Shown piece after piece: positions 18,401-26,258 of a stretch of DNA of 44,408 nucleotides. Source of the stretch: Puniceicoccales bacterium Verruco_02. Its GTDB lineage: Bacteria > Verrucomicrobiota > Verrucomicrobiia > Opitutales > Oceanipulchritudinaceae. How positions within the stretch are numbered: the first letter of the stretch is position 1; the number at the start of each line of letters is the position of its first letter. The notes under the pieces are model-generated. The model searched no databases. It saw nothing but the letters and a program-made list of their open reading frames with translations, and had not been told where the DNA came from. Location: assembly GCA_001604585.1 (NCBI GenBank), contig LVBW01000048.1, positions 1 through 44,408 of the forward strand, written 5' to 3'. The translations under genes and the position numbers were made by a program.

Positions 18401-18441
18401 GTCCGGTAAGTAATAACGCTTGCCTGACTTAACATATCGCC

Positions 18442-19059
18442 ATGAGCACTACCCCTCCCTGCATTGAAAAGCGGGGTTCCCTCCCCTCAGTCGTGGCCAT
18501 TGCAATAAGCGGCCTCGTCTTTACGGCTATTCCACTGGCCCAGTGGGTCAGCGGGGAGTTCAACCGTTCCGACACTCGTCAGGCGGACCCCACATCATTA
18601 CCTCCACCGCCGGAACTGGTCATCGAGGAATCCCCCAAAGAGGAGAGCAAGGCTTTCGAAAAGGAGATTCCGCCGATGAAGATGGACGATATCGCTGTGA
18701 TTTTCGGCCCTGTTACCTTTGAATGGGGCGGCATCGACTTCAGCGGTATGCTTAACCCCGAGGGCATTCTTCCCAAGATTGAAGACATCCTGACATCCGA
18801 CATGATGGACGCCCCGCCAAGCCCCACCGTCAGGGTGAAGCCCAACTACACGGGTGGAATGCGCGGCAGGGTGGACGTGATGGTGGTGGTGGGCACCGAC
18901 GGCAGGGTCATCGACGCAAGCGTGCGCACAAGGGTGGACCCGGAAATGGACCGAGCCGCGCTGCTTGCGGCCAGCAGGTGGCGCTTCGAGCCGGGTACCT
19001 TCAAGGGCAAGCCGGCGAAGTTCAGGATGATCATCCCCTTCGTTTTCACAGGCAAGTGA
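18442..19059 (+). CDS. TonB family protein, C-terminal domain
   Basis: A 205-residue protein with a short cytoplasmic start, one membrane helix (about 16-36), a Pro/Glu/Lys-rich stretch (about 48-78) and a C-terminal TonB-like domain (about 128-205) ending AALLAASRWRFEPGTFKGKP and a final strand. TonB proteins transmit energy from the inner membrane to outer-membrane receptors. The periplasmic spacer is short and has an unusual hydrophobic segment (DDIAVIFGPVTFEWGGIDF) instead of long Pro repeats. No exbB or exbD is nearby. The gene ends 1 base before the end of convergent ispDF. Confidence 0.8.
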   Translation: MSTTPPCIEKRGSLPSVVAIAISGLVFTAIPLAQWVSGEFNRSDTRQADPTSLPPPPELVIEESPKEESKAFEKEIPPMKMDDIAVIFGPVTFEWGGIDFSGMLNPEGILPKIEDILTSDMMDAPPSPTVRVKPNYTGGMRGRVDVMVVVGTDGRVIDASVRTRVDPEMDRAALLAASRWRFEPGTFKGKPAKFRMIIPFVFTGK

Positions 19060-19060
19060 T

Positions 19061-20290
19061 TTAGGGCGCATATAGGAGCGCCACGGCATGGGCCGCAATA
19101 CCTTCGGCCCTGCCGAGGCCCCCTATGCCCTCGTTCGTAGTGGCCTTGATGCCGATTCTATCCGAGGATAGGCCGAGCGCCGCGCCAAGACGCTCTTTCA
19201 TAAGCGGGATGTACCGGGCGATTTTCGGCTCCTGCGCTATGATGCTGGCGTCGATATTGACCGGGCTTAGGCCAAGTTCTGCCGCCCTTGCCACGGCCCC
19301 TCGCACTATGTCCAGAGAGTCCATGCCCTTGGTCTCCGCCCTTCCCGGAGGCCAGAAGTGCCCAATGTCCGGCAGGCCCGCAGCGCCCAAGAGGGCATCT
19401 GCAATGGCGTGGCAAAGGCAGTCCGCATCGGAATGCCCGTCCAAGCCCCGGCTGTGCGCAATCTCCACTCCGCCGAGCAGAAGGGGGCGCCCCTCTGCAA
19501 AGCGGTGTATGTCGTAGCCGTGGCCGATGCGGATAGGAGGAGGGGGGGTGCTCATCGGTGTATGTACCTGTGCTGGTCCATCGCGAAGGGCCAGCAGATG
19601 CTTGACGTAAGAAATGTCTGCAGCCGTTGTCAGCTTGGGGTTTGCGTGCGGCATGGTGAAAAGGGCGGGATGCAGCCCTATTAGGGCTGCGGCTGCGGCG
19701 TCGTCAGTCACTGTCAGGCCCTCGTCCACGGCCTTGCGGCAGGCGCTGCGGATGAGGCCCGCAGGGAATACCTGCGGAGTCTCCATCGCGCGCAGGCGGG
19801 CGCGGGGTAGATCTTCGAGCGGGGTGGGGGAGGCTTCGGCACTTTTCTCTGTCAGCAGTTTCACCGTGTCTGTAACGGGCCTGCCCGCACAGGCGGCTCG
19901 GTGACGCAGCGCAAGGGCCGACAGCTCGCGCACATCGCCGGGTTCCAGCATGGGTCTTGCTGCGTCGTGTATGAAGGCGAGCGCCCCGGCTTCCTCTTCG
20001 GGCAGGGCGTCTAGGGCGGCCAGCACGCTGTGAACCCTTTCCACGCCGCCCTGAACGAGGACGAGGGGCAGCTCCGGGGCGTAAGTAGCGGCGAGGGTGC
20101 GGACACCCCCCCGTTGGGCTTCGTCCCGCGTGGCCACCACTAGGCGGCCCACGCAGCCGCTCTCTGCAAAGGCTCTCATGCACAAGGCCAGCGAACAGGC
20201 CCCTTCGTGGAGAGGCAGCAGCACCTTGTCGGCCACTGCCCCGGCCATGCGTCGCCCGCTGCCCCCGGCAAGTAGTATCGCGCTGTTCAT
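19061..20290 (-). CDS. ispDF: Bifunctional IspD/IspF (MEP cytidylyltransferase / MEcPP synthase)
   Basis: A 409-residue fusion carrying out two non-adjacent steps of the MEP isoprenoid pathway. Residues 1-235 are IspD: the nucleotide loop LLAGGSGRRM, Lys22 in DKVL, and PKLTTAADI near the domain end. A short linker (about 238-252, with TPPPP) joins IspF (253-409), which has metal ligands D260, H262 and H294, the DGHSDADCLCHAIADALLGA block and the IGIKATTNEGIGGLGR end. Fused IspDF is known in several proteobacteria; here ispE lies divergently 76 bases away. A promoter TTGAGA-17-TATAGG sits right before the start. There is no Shine-Dalgarno. Confidence 0.96.
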   Translation of the reverse strand: MNSAILLAGGSGRRMAGAVADKVLLPLHEGACSLALCMRAFAESGCVGRLVVATRDEAQRGGVRTLAATYAPELPLVLVQGGVERVHSVLAALDALPEEEAGALAFIHDAARPMLEPGDVRELSALALRHRAACAGRPVTDTVKLLTEKSAEASPTPLEDLPRARLRAMETPQVFPAGLIRSACRKAVDEGLTVTDDAAAAALIGLHPALFTMPHANPKLTTAADISYVKHLLALRDGPAQVHTPMSTPPPPIRIGHGYDIHRFAEGRPLLLGGVEIAHSRGLDGHSDADCLCHAIADALLGAAGLPDIGHFWPPGRAETKGMDSLDIVRGAVARAAELGLSPVNIDASIIAQEPKIARYIPLMKERLGAALGLSSDRIGIKATTNEGIGGLGRAEGIAAHAVALLYAP

Positions 20291-20298
20291 CGAAGCAT

Positions 20299-20327
20299 CC
20301 TATACGCTCCCCATACGCAAATCTCAA
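20299..20327 (-). promoter_or_regulatory. Sigma-70-like promoter of ispDF
   Basis: Read on the minus strand, TTGAGA (20322-20327), a 17-base spacer and TATAGG (20299-20304) match the housekeeping consensus at 5/6 and 4/6. The predicted transcript start is about 20292, only 2 bases before the ATG at 20290. The mRNA would be leaderless or nearly so, which agrees with the lack of a ribosome site. Confidence 0.45.
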
Positions 20328-20366
20328 GGCCCCTGCGTTTGCATATTTTGCCTTGGGTTGCTATGG

Positions 20367-21242
20367 ATGAACTCCATGTGGCGCGAAAACTGTCCCGCGA
20401 AGCTCAATCTGTATCTGGCCGTAACCGGACGCCGGGCCGACGGCTTTCACGACCTTGTGTCGCTCGTGGCAAAGCTGGACCTTTGCGACACGCTGGAAGC
20501 GGTGCCTTCCACGAAAGAGGCGGACTGCCTTGCCTGCGACGATGCGGAGCTTTCCGCCGGGCCGGACAACCTCGTTCTAAAGGCCGCCGCTGCTTACAGG
20601 AGCAGGGTGCCGGCGGCCCCCTTTCTTGCCTTCACCCTGACCAAGCGCGTCCCATATGGGGCGGGCCTAGGCGGCGGCAGTAGCGACGCGGCGGCAGCTC
20701 TGCGCATAATGAATGCGGCATCCGGCCATACCCTCGGGGACGATGCCTTGCGCGACTTGGCCGCTGGCGTAGGCTCGGACTGCCCCTTGTTCCTTGTGGA
20801 GGGCCCCTGCCTTATGCGCGGGCGGGGGGAGCTGCTCAGCCTGCTTACAGGGCCTGCCGCAGACGCACTGATGGGCCGGACCCTGCTTCTGGCCAAGCCG
20901 CACTTTGGCATATCCACCCCTTGGGCCTATTCATCCCTGGCCCCGGCATCCGCTTTCATACCGGAGGCAGAGGCAGAGGCGGAACTCTCCGCATGGCTGG
21001 CTGCGCCAAGGGGTCTGCCCCCCCTTCGCAACAGCTTTCAGAAGTCCGTGTACGCCAAGTATTTCGTTTACAATGTGCTGAACAAAACCCTGACCTCGCA
21101 GACACTCCCGGCGCTAGTTCTTACTGGTAGCGGAAGCGCCGCCTTTGCCTTTTGCGAGGAGGACGAGGCACTGCGCATGGAAAAGATAGTACGCGAGCAT
21201 CTGGGTGCCGATGCCTTCGTTCGGCTCTGCTCGCTGGGGTGA
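20367..21242 (+). CDS. ispE: 4-diphosphocytidyl-2-C-methyl-D-erythritol kinase IspE
   Basis: A 291-residue GHMP-family kinase that phosphorylates CDP-methylerythritol, the step between IspD and IspF. The N-terminal PAKLNLYLAVTGRRADGFHD is typical and contains the catalytic Lys. The ATP loop is VPYGAGLGGGSSDAAAAL. The C-terminal GSGSAAFAF is the third GHMP motif. The start is ATG 20367 or ATG 20376. A long in-frame extension upstream overlaps ispDF and is not protein-like. It is divergent from ispDF, so the three middle MEP enzymes are encoded together. Confidence 0.95.
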   Translation: MNSMWRENCPAKLNLYLAVTGRRADGFHDLVSLVAKLDLCDTLEAVPSTKEADCLACDDAELSAGPDNLVLKAAAAYRSRVPAAPFLAFTLTKRVPYGAGLGGGSSDAAAALRIMNAASGHTLGDDALRDLAAGVGSDCPLFLVEGPCLMRGRGELLSLLTGPAADALMGRTLLLAKPHFGISTPWAYSSLAPASAFIPEAEAEAELSAWLAAPRGLPPLRNSFQKSVYAKYFVYNVLNKTLTSQTLPALVLTGSGSAAFAFCEEDEALRMEKIVREHLGADAFVRLCSLG

Positions 21243-21357
21243 CCAATGCGGAACGAAATTGGGCGGGGCCTGTCTTATGGCAATATACTGCCAGAAGCGG
21301 CTCCTTAGCTATGCCAAATTTCGCTTTGAGTTGCATGTCGAGGCCTGATAGGTATAA

Positions 21358-23160
21358 ATGAAACTTGGTCCTAGACAGATGGAGAACACCGGGAAAGAAG
21401 AGATACTGCTCAGAGGAGTCGCCGCATCGCCCGGAGTCGCCCACGGCCCTGTGTTCCTCTTCGTTAAGAAGGAGTTGGAGATAGTCCGCTACTTTGTCCC
21501 GCCCGACAGGCGCGAGGAACAGGTGGCCCGCTTCGAAGGGGCCCTGCTACAGACCAAGCAGCAACTGCGCGTATTGCGCTGCGAGATTGAGGAAAAACTC
21601 GGCGACAAGGAGGCTCAGATATTCGACGCCCATCAGATGGTGCTCGAAGATCGCGCCATGATTGACGCCGTGGAAAAGGAGATATTCCAGAACGGCTCCA
21701 ACATCGAGTTCGCCTTTCAGACCGTCTCCAACCGCTACGTGCTGGCCTTCTCCAACATCGACGACGACTACATCAAGGAGCGCGTTGCCGACATAAAGGA
21801 TGTTTCCCGCCGCCTCTTGCACAACCTGATGGGGCAGAGCGAGATGGAGATGGGTTCCTTCACCGCGCCCCACATTCTGGTAAGTGACGACATAAGCCCT
21901 TCGGACACCGTGCGCATAGATCGTGACCGCGTCAGCGCCATAGTCACAGATCAGGGCAGCCGCACAAGCCACACCGTCATCATGGCCCGCTCGGCAGGGG
22001 TGCCCGCCGTCGTCGGCCTGCACGATATTTCCCGTCGCGTGCAGCATGGCGACGTGATGATAGTGGACGGCTTCGAGGGGCTTGTAATCATTAACCCCAG
22101 CGAGCAGAGCCTTTTCCGCTACGGCAAGATACAGGTGCAGAGGCAGAATGCGCTCAACCTCTACCACAGTTCGCTGCACCTGCCCGCCCGCACCGACGAC
22201 GGGGTGGAGCTGAAGATGCTGCTCAACGTGGACGGCAGCGAAAGCGCTGACAAGCTCCTGCGCAGCGGTGCGGACGGCGTGGGCCTGTTCCGCACGGAGA
22301 ACATATTCCTGCGCGGCGAGGTCGTCCCCACCGAGCAGGAGCAGTACGAGCACTACCGCCACATCGTCGAGACCATGCGCCCGCGCCCGGTCACCATACG
22401 CACGCTCGACCTTGGCGGCGACAAGCAGATGGGCGGGGTGAAGAGTCTGACAGTCGAGGAAGCCAACCCCTTCATGGGCTTTCGCGCTATACGCCTCTGC
22501 CTCAGCCACAGGGACGTTTTCAAGGATCAGCTCCGCGCCATCCTGCGCTCCAGCGCGCACGGCAGCGTGAAGATAATGTATCCGATGATAAGCAGCGTGA
22601 AGGAGCTGTTGGAGGCCAACTCGATACTCGAAGAGTGCAAGGCAGAGCTGCGCAGCCGCGGGCAGGCCTTTGACGAAGGCGTGGAAGTTGGCAGCATGAT
22701 AGAGATACCCGCGGCGGCATACGTGGCGGATCATCTTGCAAGGCATTGCAGCTTTTTCAGCATTGGGACCAACGACCTTATCCAGTACATGCTGGCTGTG
22801 GACCGTGTGAATGACCGCGTGGCGCACCTCTACGAGCCGAACCACCCGGCCGTGATGCGCACGCTCAAGGCCATTTTCGACGCGGGAAGCAAGGCTGGCA
22901 TCCCAGTGAGCGTGTGCGGCGAGATGGCGGGCGACCCCGTTTACGCAGCCCTGCTGCTTGCGATGGGCGCGCGCGAACTGAGCGTTGCAGCAGGCTCACT
23001 TGCCGAGATAAAGTACTTCATCCGCAACATCACCCTCGATGAGGCCGGGCGGGTGTTGAACGAAGTTCTCTTGATGGACGATCCGGACGAAATCGCCACC
23101 ATCCTCTCAAGCTTCCACTTGGATCATCTGGGCGCGGCTCGCAGCGTCGTGAACGTGTAG
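21358..23160 (+). CDS. ptsI: Phosphoenolpyruvate-protein phosphotransferase (PTS enzyme I)
   Basis: A 600-residue enzyme I, which takes phosphate from phosphoenolpyruvate and passes it to HPr at the head of the sugar phosphotransferase system. The phosphorylated His is H205 in GSRTSHTVIMARSAGVPAVVG-like context. The PEP-binding barrel has GVGLFRTENIFL, SIGTNDLIQYMLAVDR and the active Cys520 in PVSVCGEMAGDP. All key residues are present. Two starts compete. ATG 21358 has an AGG 5 bases upstream. ATG 21379 would follow a possible TTGCAT-16-TATAAA promoter (21331-21358) that overlaps the first ATG. No ptsH or EII genes are in the window. Confidence 0.95.
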   Translation: MKLGPRQMENTGKEEILLRGVAASPGVAHGPVFLFVKKELEIVRYFVPPDRREEQVARFEGALLQTKQQLRVLRCEIEEKLGDKEAQIFDAHQMVLEDRAMIDAVEKEIFQNGSNIEFAFQTVSNRYVLAFSNIDDDYIKERVADIKDVSRRLLHNLMGQSEMEMGSFTAPHILVSDDISPSDTVRIDRDRVSAIVTDQGSRTSHTVIMARSAGVPAVVGLHDISRRVQHGDVMIVDGFEGLVIINPSEQSLFRYGKIQVQRQNALNLYHSSLHLPARTDDGVELKMLLNVDGSESADKLLRSGADGVGLFRTENIFLRGEVVPTEQEQYEHYRHIVETMRPRPVTIRTLDLGGDKQMGGVKSLTVEEANPFMGFRAIRLCLSHRDVFKDQLRAILRSSAHGSVKIMYPMISSVKELLEANSILEECKAELRSRGQAFDEGVEVGSMIEIPAAAYVADHLARHCSFFSIGTNDLIQYMLAVDRVNDRVAHLYEPNHPAVMRTLKAIFDAGSKAGIPVSVCGEMAGDPVYAALLLAMGARELSVAAGSLAEIKYFIRNITLDEAGRVLNEVLLMDDPDEIATILSSFHLDHLGAARSVVNV

Positions 23161-23244
23161 AGGCGGCCCTTGCGTGTCAGTTGCGCCTTGCATGTCGTAA
23201 TGGAAGGCTTGTCACATAGTTGTTTCAGGCAGCCACCATACAGC

Positions 23245-24882
23245 ATGAAACATGAACTGACACTGGTGAGCGATGGGGAACTGGTTGACCACTCTCTGGC
23301 CGGGGAGCGGGATGCGTACGGCGTACTTGTCGATAGGCACAAGGGCGCGGTCTGCGCCGTGGCCTATGCGCTTACGGGCGACTTTGCCCGCAGCGAAGAC
23401 ATAGCGCAGGACGCCTTTGTGAGCGCTTGGAAAGGGCTGCCAGCCCTGCGCGAAAAGGGCAGCTTCCGCGCATGGATCTGTGGTATGACCCGGCGCATGG
23501 CGCTTAATGCCCGGCGCAAACTGGCCCGCTGCCGCCTCGAAGGCATGTCCGAAGAGCTGCCAGCGACGGATGAGCTGCCCCGCGATACGGCCATCAGCAA
23601 AGAAGAGTCCGCCCTCGTATGGGCTGCGCTATCGAATCTGGAGGAAAATTACCGCGAGCCTCTGGTCCTCTTCTACCGCGAGGGCCGCTCCAGTGCGGCC
23701 GTGGCAAAGGCCCTTGGCATTACTGAAGACGCGGCGCGCCAGCGCCTGTCCCGTGGTCGGGGACTTCTGCGCGAAGAGCTGGCCGGGCGCATAGAGGGGG
23801 TGCTCGTGCGCAGCGGCCCCGGCGCAGGCTTCACGGCGGGCGTTCTCGCCGCCCTGCCCGCATACGCCATAGGTGTCGGCTTTGCCGGGGCTACATCCTC
23901 GGCCGCTGCTGCCAGTTTGGGAGGAAGTGGCAAGGCCGCTGGCGGAGCGGGCCTGTTCGCTTCGCTTGGAACCCTGCTTAGCGGGGCCATAGGGCTGGCT
24001 GGCATTGTCCTTTTCATCCGCTACATACGCTCGCCATTTGTGGACAGGTGGACGCGCAGGCTGATACTTCGCGCGGTGGGCATATCGACGGTATTATCGC
24101 TCCTCTTCGGGCTTTGGATAGCGTGGTTCCTTGGTTCAGGAGAGGGAAGGATGCGGGCTATGGGTGTTGAGCCGGAGAACGTGCTGTTTGTCTCCGTCGC
24201 CATATTCAGCTTCCTAAGCGCATTCATGTGCGTTTGGATTTCGCGGGCGGTAAGCAGGCTGATTGAGAAGCACCCCGAACTGGCCAGCAAACGTTCCGGA
24301 GGCAGTGACTACGTTTCGCGCATCCGCTTCCTTGGCCTGCCGCTTGTGCATGTGGCTAGGTCCAAGGTCGGTTTTGAACCGGGCAAAGTGCGCGTGGCCA
24401 AGGGCTGGATCGCCGTCGGGGACCGTGCATATGGCGGACTCGTGGCGCTTGGCGCAGTGGCGGTGGCGCCCTTTGCCCTTGGCGGACTGGCCGTCGGTAT
24501 AGTGCCTGTTGGCGGACTTGCCTTTGGAGTCCTTGCGCTGGGCGGAGTAGCCGCCGGATGGATGGCTTTCGGAGGCTGGGGCCTTGGCTGGCATCTGGCG
24601 ATCGGCGGCTTGGCCATAGCGCACGATGTGGCCATAGGCGGGCTGGCCATTGCGCAGGTGGCTGCATTCGGCTCTGTGGTGTTCGCACCGCTTGCAAACA
24701 GTGCAACGGCATGGGCCGCGCTTATGGACGATGCTGTTGCGGGTGTCCTGTACCGTATGCTGCCCCATGCTGCATGGCTGTCCGTTCTTGGCCTTCCCGC
24801 CCTGATATTCGGCTTCCGTGGCCTGCGCAAGGCGAGGGAAGAGGCCGCAAAGCAGTCCGATAGCAACATGGCGCAGAGATAG
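23245..24882 (+). CDS. ECF-like sigma factor fused to a C-terminal membrane repeat domain
   Basis: A 545-residue protein. Residues about 24-90 are sigma-70 region 2 (including EDIAQDAFVSAWKGL) and 125-178 are region 4 (AVAKALGITEDAARQRLSRG). A Gly/Ala linker follows. Membrane helices lie at about 241-260, 275-296 and 311-332. After a charged loop comes a domain starting LGLPLVHV (about 363) with about six copies of a roughly 10-residue hydrophobic repeat of the form A-x-G-G-L-A-x-G-x-x (about 410-470). A last helix lies at about 508-524. Such sigma-membrane fusions occur in Verrucomicrobiota and some other phyla; their role is unclear. The start at 23245 is preferred over 23170. No separate anti-sigma gene is adjacent. 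Confidence 0.85.
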   Translation: MKHELTLVSDGELVDHSLAGERDAYGVLVDRHKGAVCAVAYALTGDFARSEDIAQDAFVSAWKGLPALREKGSFRAWICGMTRRMALNARRKLARCRLEGMSEELPATDELPRDTAISKEESALVWAALSNLEENYREPLVLFYREGRSSAAVAKALGITEDAARQRLSRGRGLLREELAGRIEGVLVRSGPGAGFTAGVLAALPAYAIGVGFAGATSSAAAASLGGSGKAAGGAGLFASLGTLLSGAIGLAGIVLFIRYIRSPFVDRWTRRLILRAVGISTVLSLLFGLWIAWFLGSGEGRMRAMGVEPENVLFVSVAIFSFLSAFMCVWISRAVSRLIEKHPELASKRSGGSDYVSRIRFLGLPLVHVARSKVGFEPGKVRVAKGWIAVGDRAYGGLVALGAVAVAPFALGGLAVGIVPVGGLAFGVLALGGVAAGWMAFGGWGLGWHLAIGGLAIAHDVAIGGLAIAQVAAFGSVVFAPLANSATAWAALMDDAVAGVLYRMLPHAAWLSVLGLPALIFGFRGLRKAREEAAKQSDSNMAQR

Positions 24883-25053
24883 TAGTGATTTTGGATGAGA
24901 TAGAGTGATAACAAAACAGGGAGAGCCTGTCGGGAGCGGACTTTCCCTCTACCGCATTTCACGCATTGCGCATGAGTCGTTGTCTCATCTGGCCATTGGC
25001 TCAATTTGACGCTGACAAGCGTTTTGCTTTTCTGCATGGTCACTGGCGCAGCC

Positions 25054-26244
25054 ATGATTATCCAGCCACGTATCCGCGGTTTTGTGTGCGTGACCGCGCA
25101 TCCTGAGGGGTGCGCCGCCAATGTGCGCGAACAGATTGCAGTTGTCCGCGAAGGCGGACCGGTTGCCAACGCACCGAAGAATGTCCTAATACTCGGTTCC
25201 AGCACCGGGTACGGGCTTTCGACCCGCATCGCGGCTGCATTCGGCGCAGGGGCGCGGACAATAGGCGTGGCCTTCGAGCGGCCCGGTGGCGAGGACAAGC
25301 CCGCCAGCGCAGGCTGGTACAACACGGCTGCCTTTCACCGCGAGGCGCGCAAGGCCGGGCTGGACGCGTGGAGCCTGAATGGCGACGCCTTCAGCACGCA
25401 GATGAAGGCGGACGTCATAGCCCTTGCCAAGGAGAAGCTTGGCGCAAAGTTCGACCTCGTCGTTTACAGCCTTGCCTCGCCCCGCCGCACCGACCCTCAG
25501 GGCAACACATGGCGCAGTTGCCTAAAGCCCATAGGACAGGCCTTCGAGGCCCTGCACCTAGACACCGACAAGCACGAAGTGGTCAATATACGCGTCGAAC
25601 CAGCCAGCGAGGAGGAAATCCTTGGCTCGCAAAAGGTGATGGGCGGCGAAGACCTCGACCTCTGGGTGCAGGCTCTGGAAGAGGCCGATCTATTGGCCGA
25701 AGGCGCACAGGTTGTGGCCTACGATTACATCGGCCCCAAGTGTACGCACCCCATTTACCACGACGGCACCATCGGCAACGCCAAGAAGCACCTCTACGCC
25801 ACGGCAAAGAAGATCGACGCCCGCCTGAAGGCAAGCCTCGGCGCTTCTGCCTTCCTTTCCGTCAACAAGGCCGTAGTCACTCAGGCTTCGAGCGCCATCC
25901 CAGCCGTCCCACTCTACATCAGCATCCTATTCAAGGTGATGAAGGAAATGGGCCTGCACGAGGGCTGCATCGAGCAGATGGACCGCCTCTTTCGCACCAA
26001 GCTTCGCGGCCCCGGCCTGCCCGAATTTGACCATGAGGGCCGTATCCGCATGGACGACTGGGAAATGCGCGAGGACGTGCAGGCGCGCACGGCCGCACTC
26101 TGGCAGGGCATAAGCACGGAGAGCCTTCGCAGCGCCAGCGACTATTCAGGCTACGAGCTGGAGTTTCTCAAGCTGTTCGGCTTCGGAGTGGAAGGGGTGG
26201 ACTATGCCGCCGATGTGGAGCCGGACATCCCGTACGAAGGCTAG
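25054..26244 (+). CDS. fabV: Enoyl-ACP reductase FabV
   Basis: A 396-residue NADH-dependent trans-2-enoyl-ACP/CoA reductase, catalysing the last step of each fatty-acid elongation cycle. The start MIIQPRIRGFVCVTAHPEGC matches the FabV N-terminus; the ATG at 25006 would add 16 unrelated residues. The cofactor loop is GSSTGYG (48-54). The FabV-specific catalytic pair Y-x8-K is Y235 and K244, the positions known for characterised FabV proteins. FabV enzymes are typically triclosan-tolerant. The gene is followed 14 bases later by nnrDE, so the two are probably in one transcript. No Shine-Dalgarno is visible. Confidence 0.97.
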   Translation: MIIQPRIRGFVCVTAHPEGCAANVREQIAVVREGGPVANAPKNVLILGSSTGYGLSTRIAAAFGAGARTIGVAFERPGGEDKPASAGWYNTAAFHREARKAGLDAWSLNGDAFSTQMKADVIALAKEKLGAKFDLVVYSLASPRRTDPQGNTWRSCLKPIGQAFEALHLDTDKHEVVNIRVEPASEEEILGSQKVMGGEDLDLWVQALEEADLLAEGAQVVAYDYIGPKCTHPIYHDGTIGNAKKHLYATAKKIDARLKASLGASAFLSVNKAVVTQASSAIPAVPLYISILFKVMKEMGLHEGCIEQMDRLFRTKLRGPGLPEFDHEGRIRMDDWEMREDVQARTAALWQGISTESLRSASDYSGYELEFLKLFGFGVEGVDYAADVEPDIPYEG

Positions 26245-26258
26245 ACGCTTCTCCGGCC

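Noticed and set aside
21547-22845. 432-codon minus-strand frame inside ptsI
   Set aside because: Fully antisense to a well-supported enzyme I; rich in His, Ala and Val as expected for a GC-rich antisense shadow.
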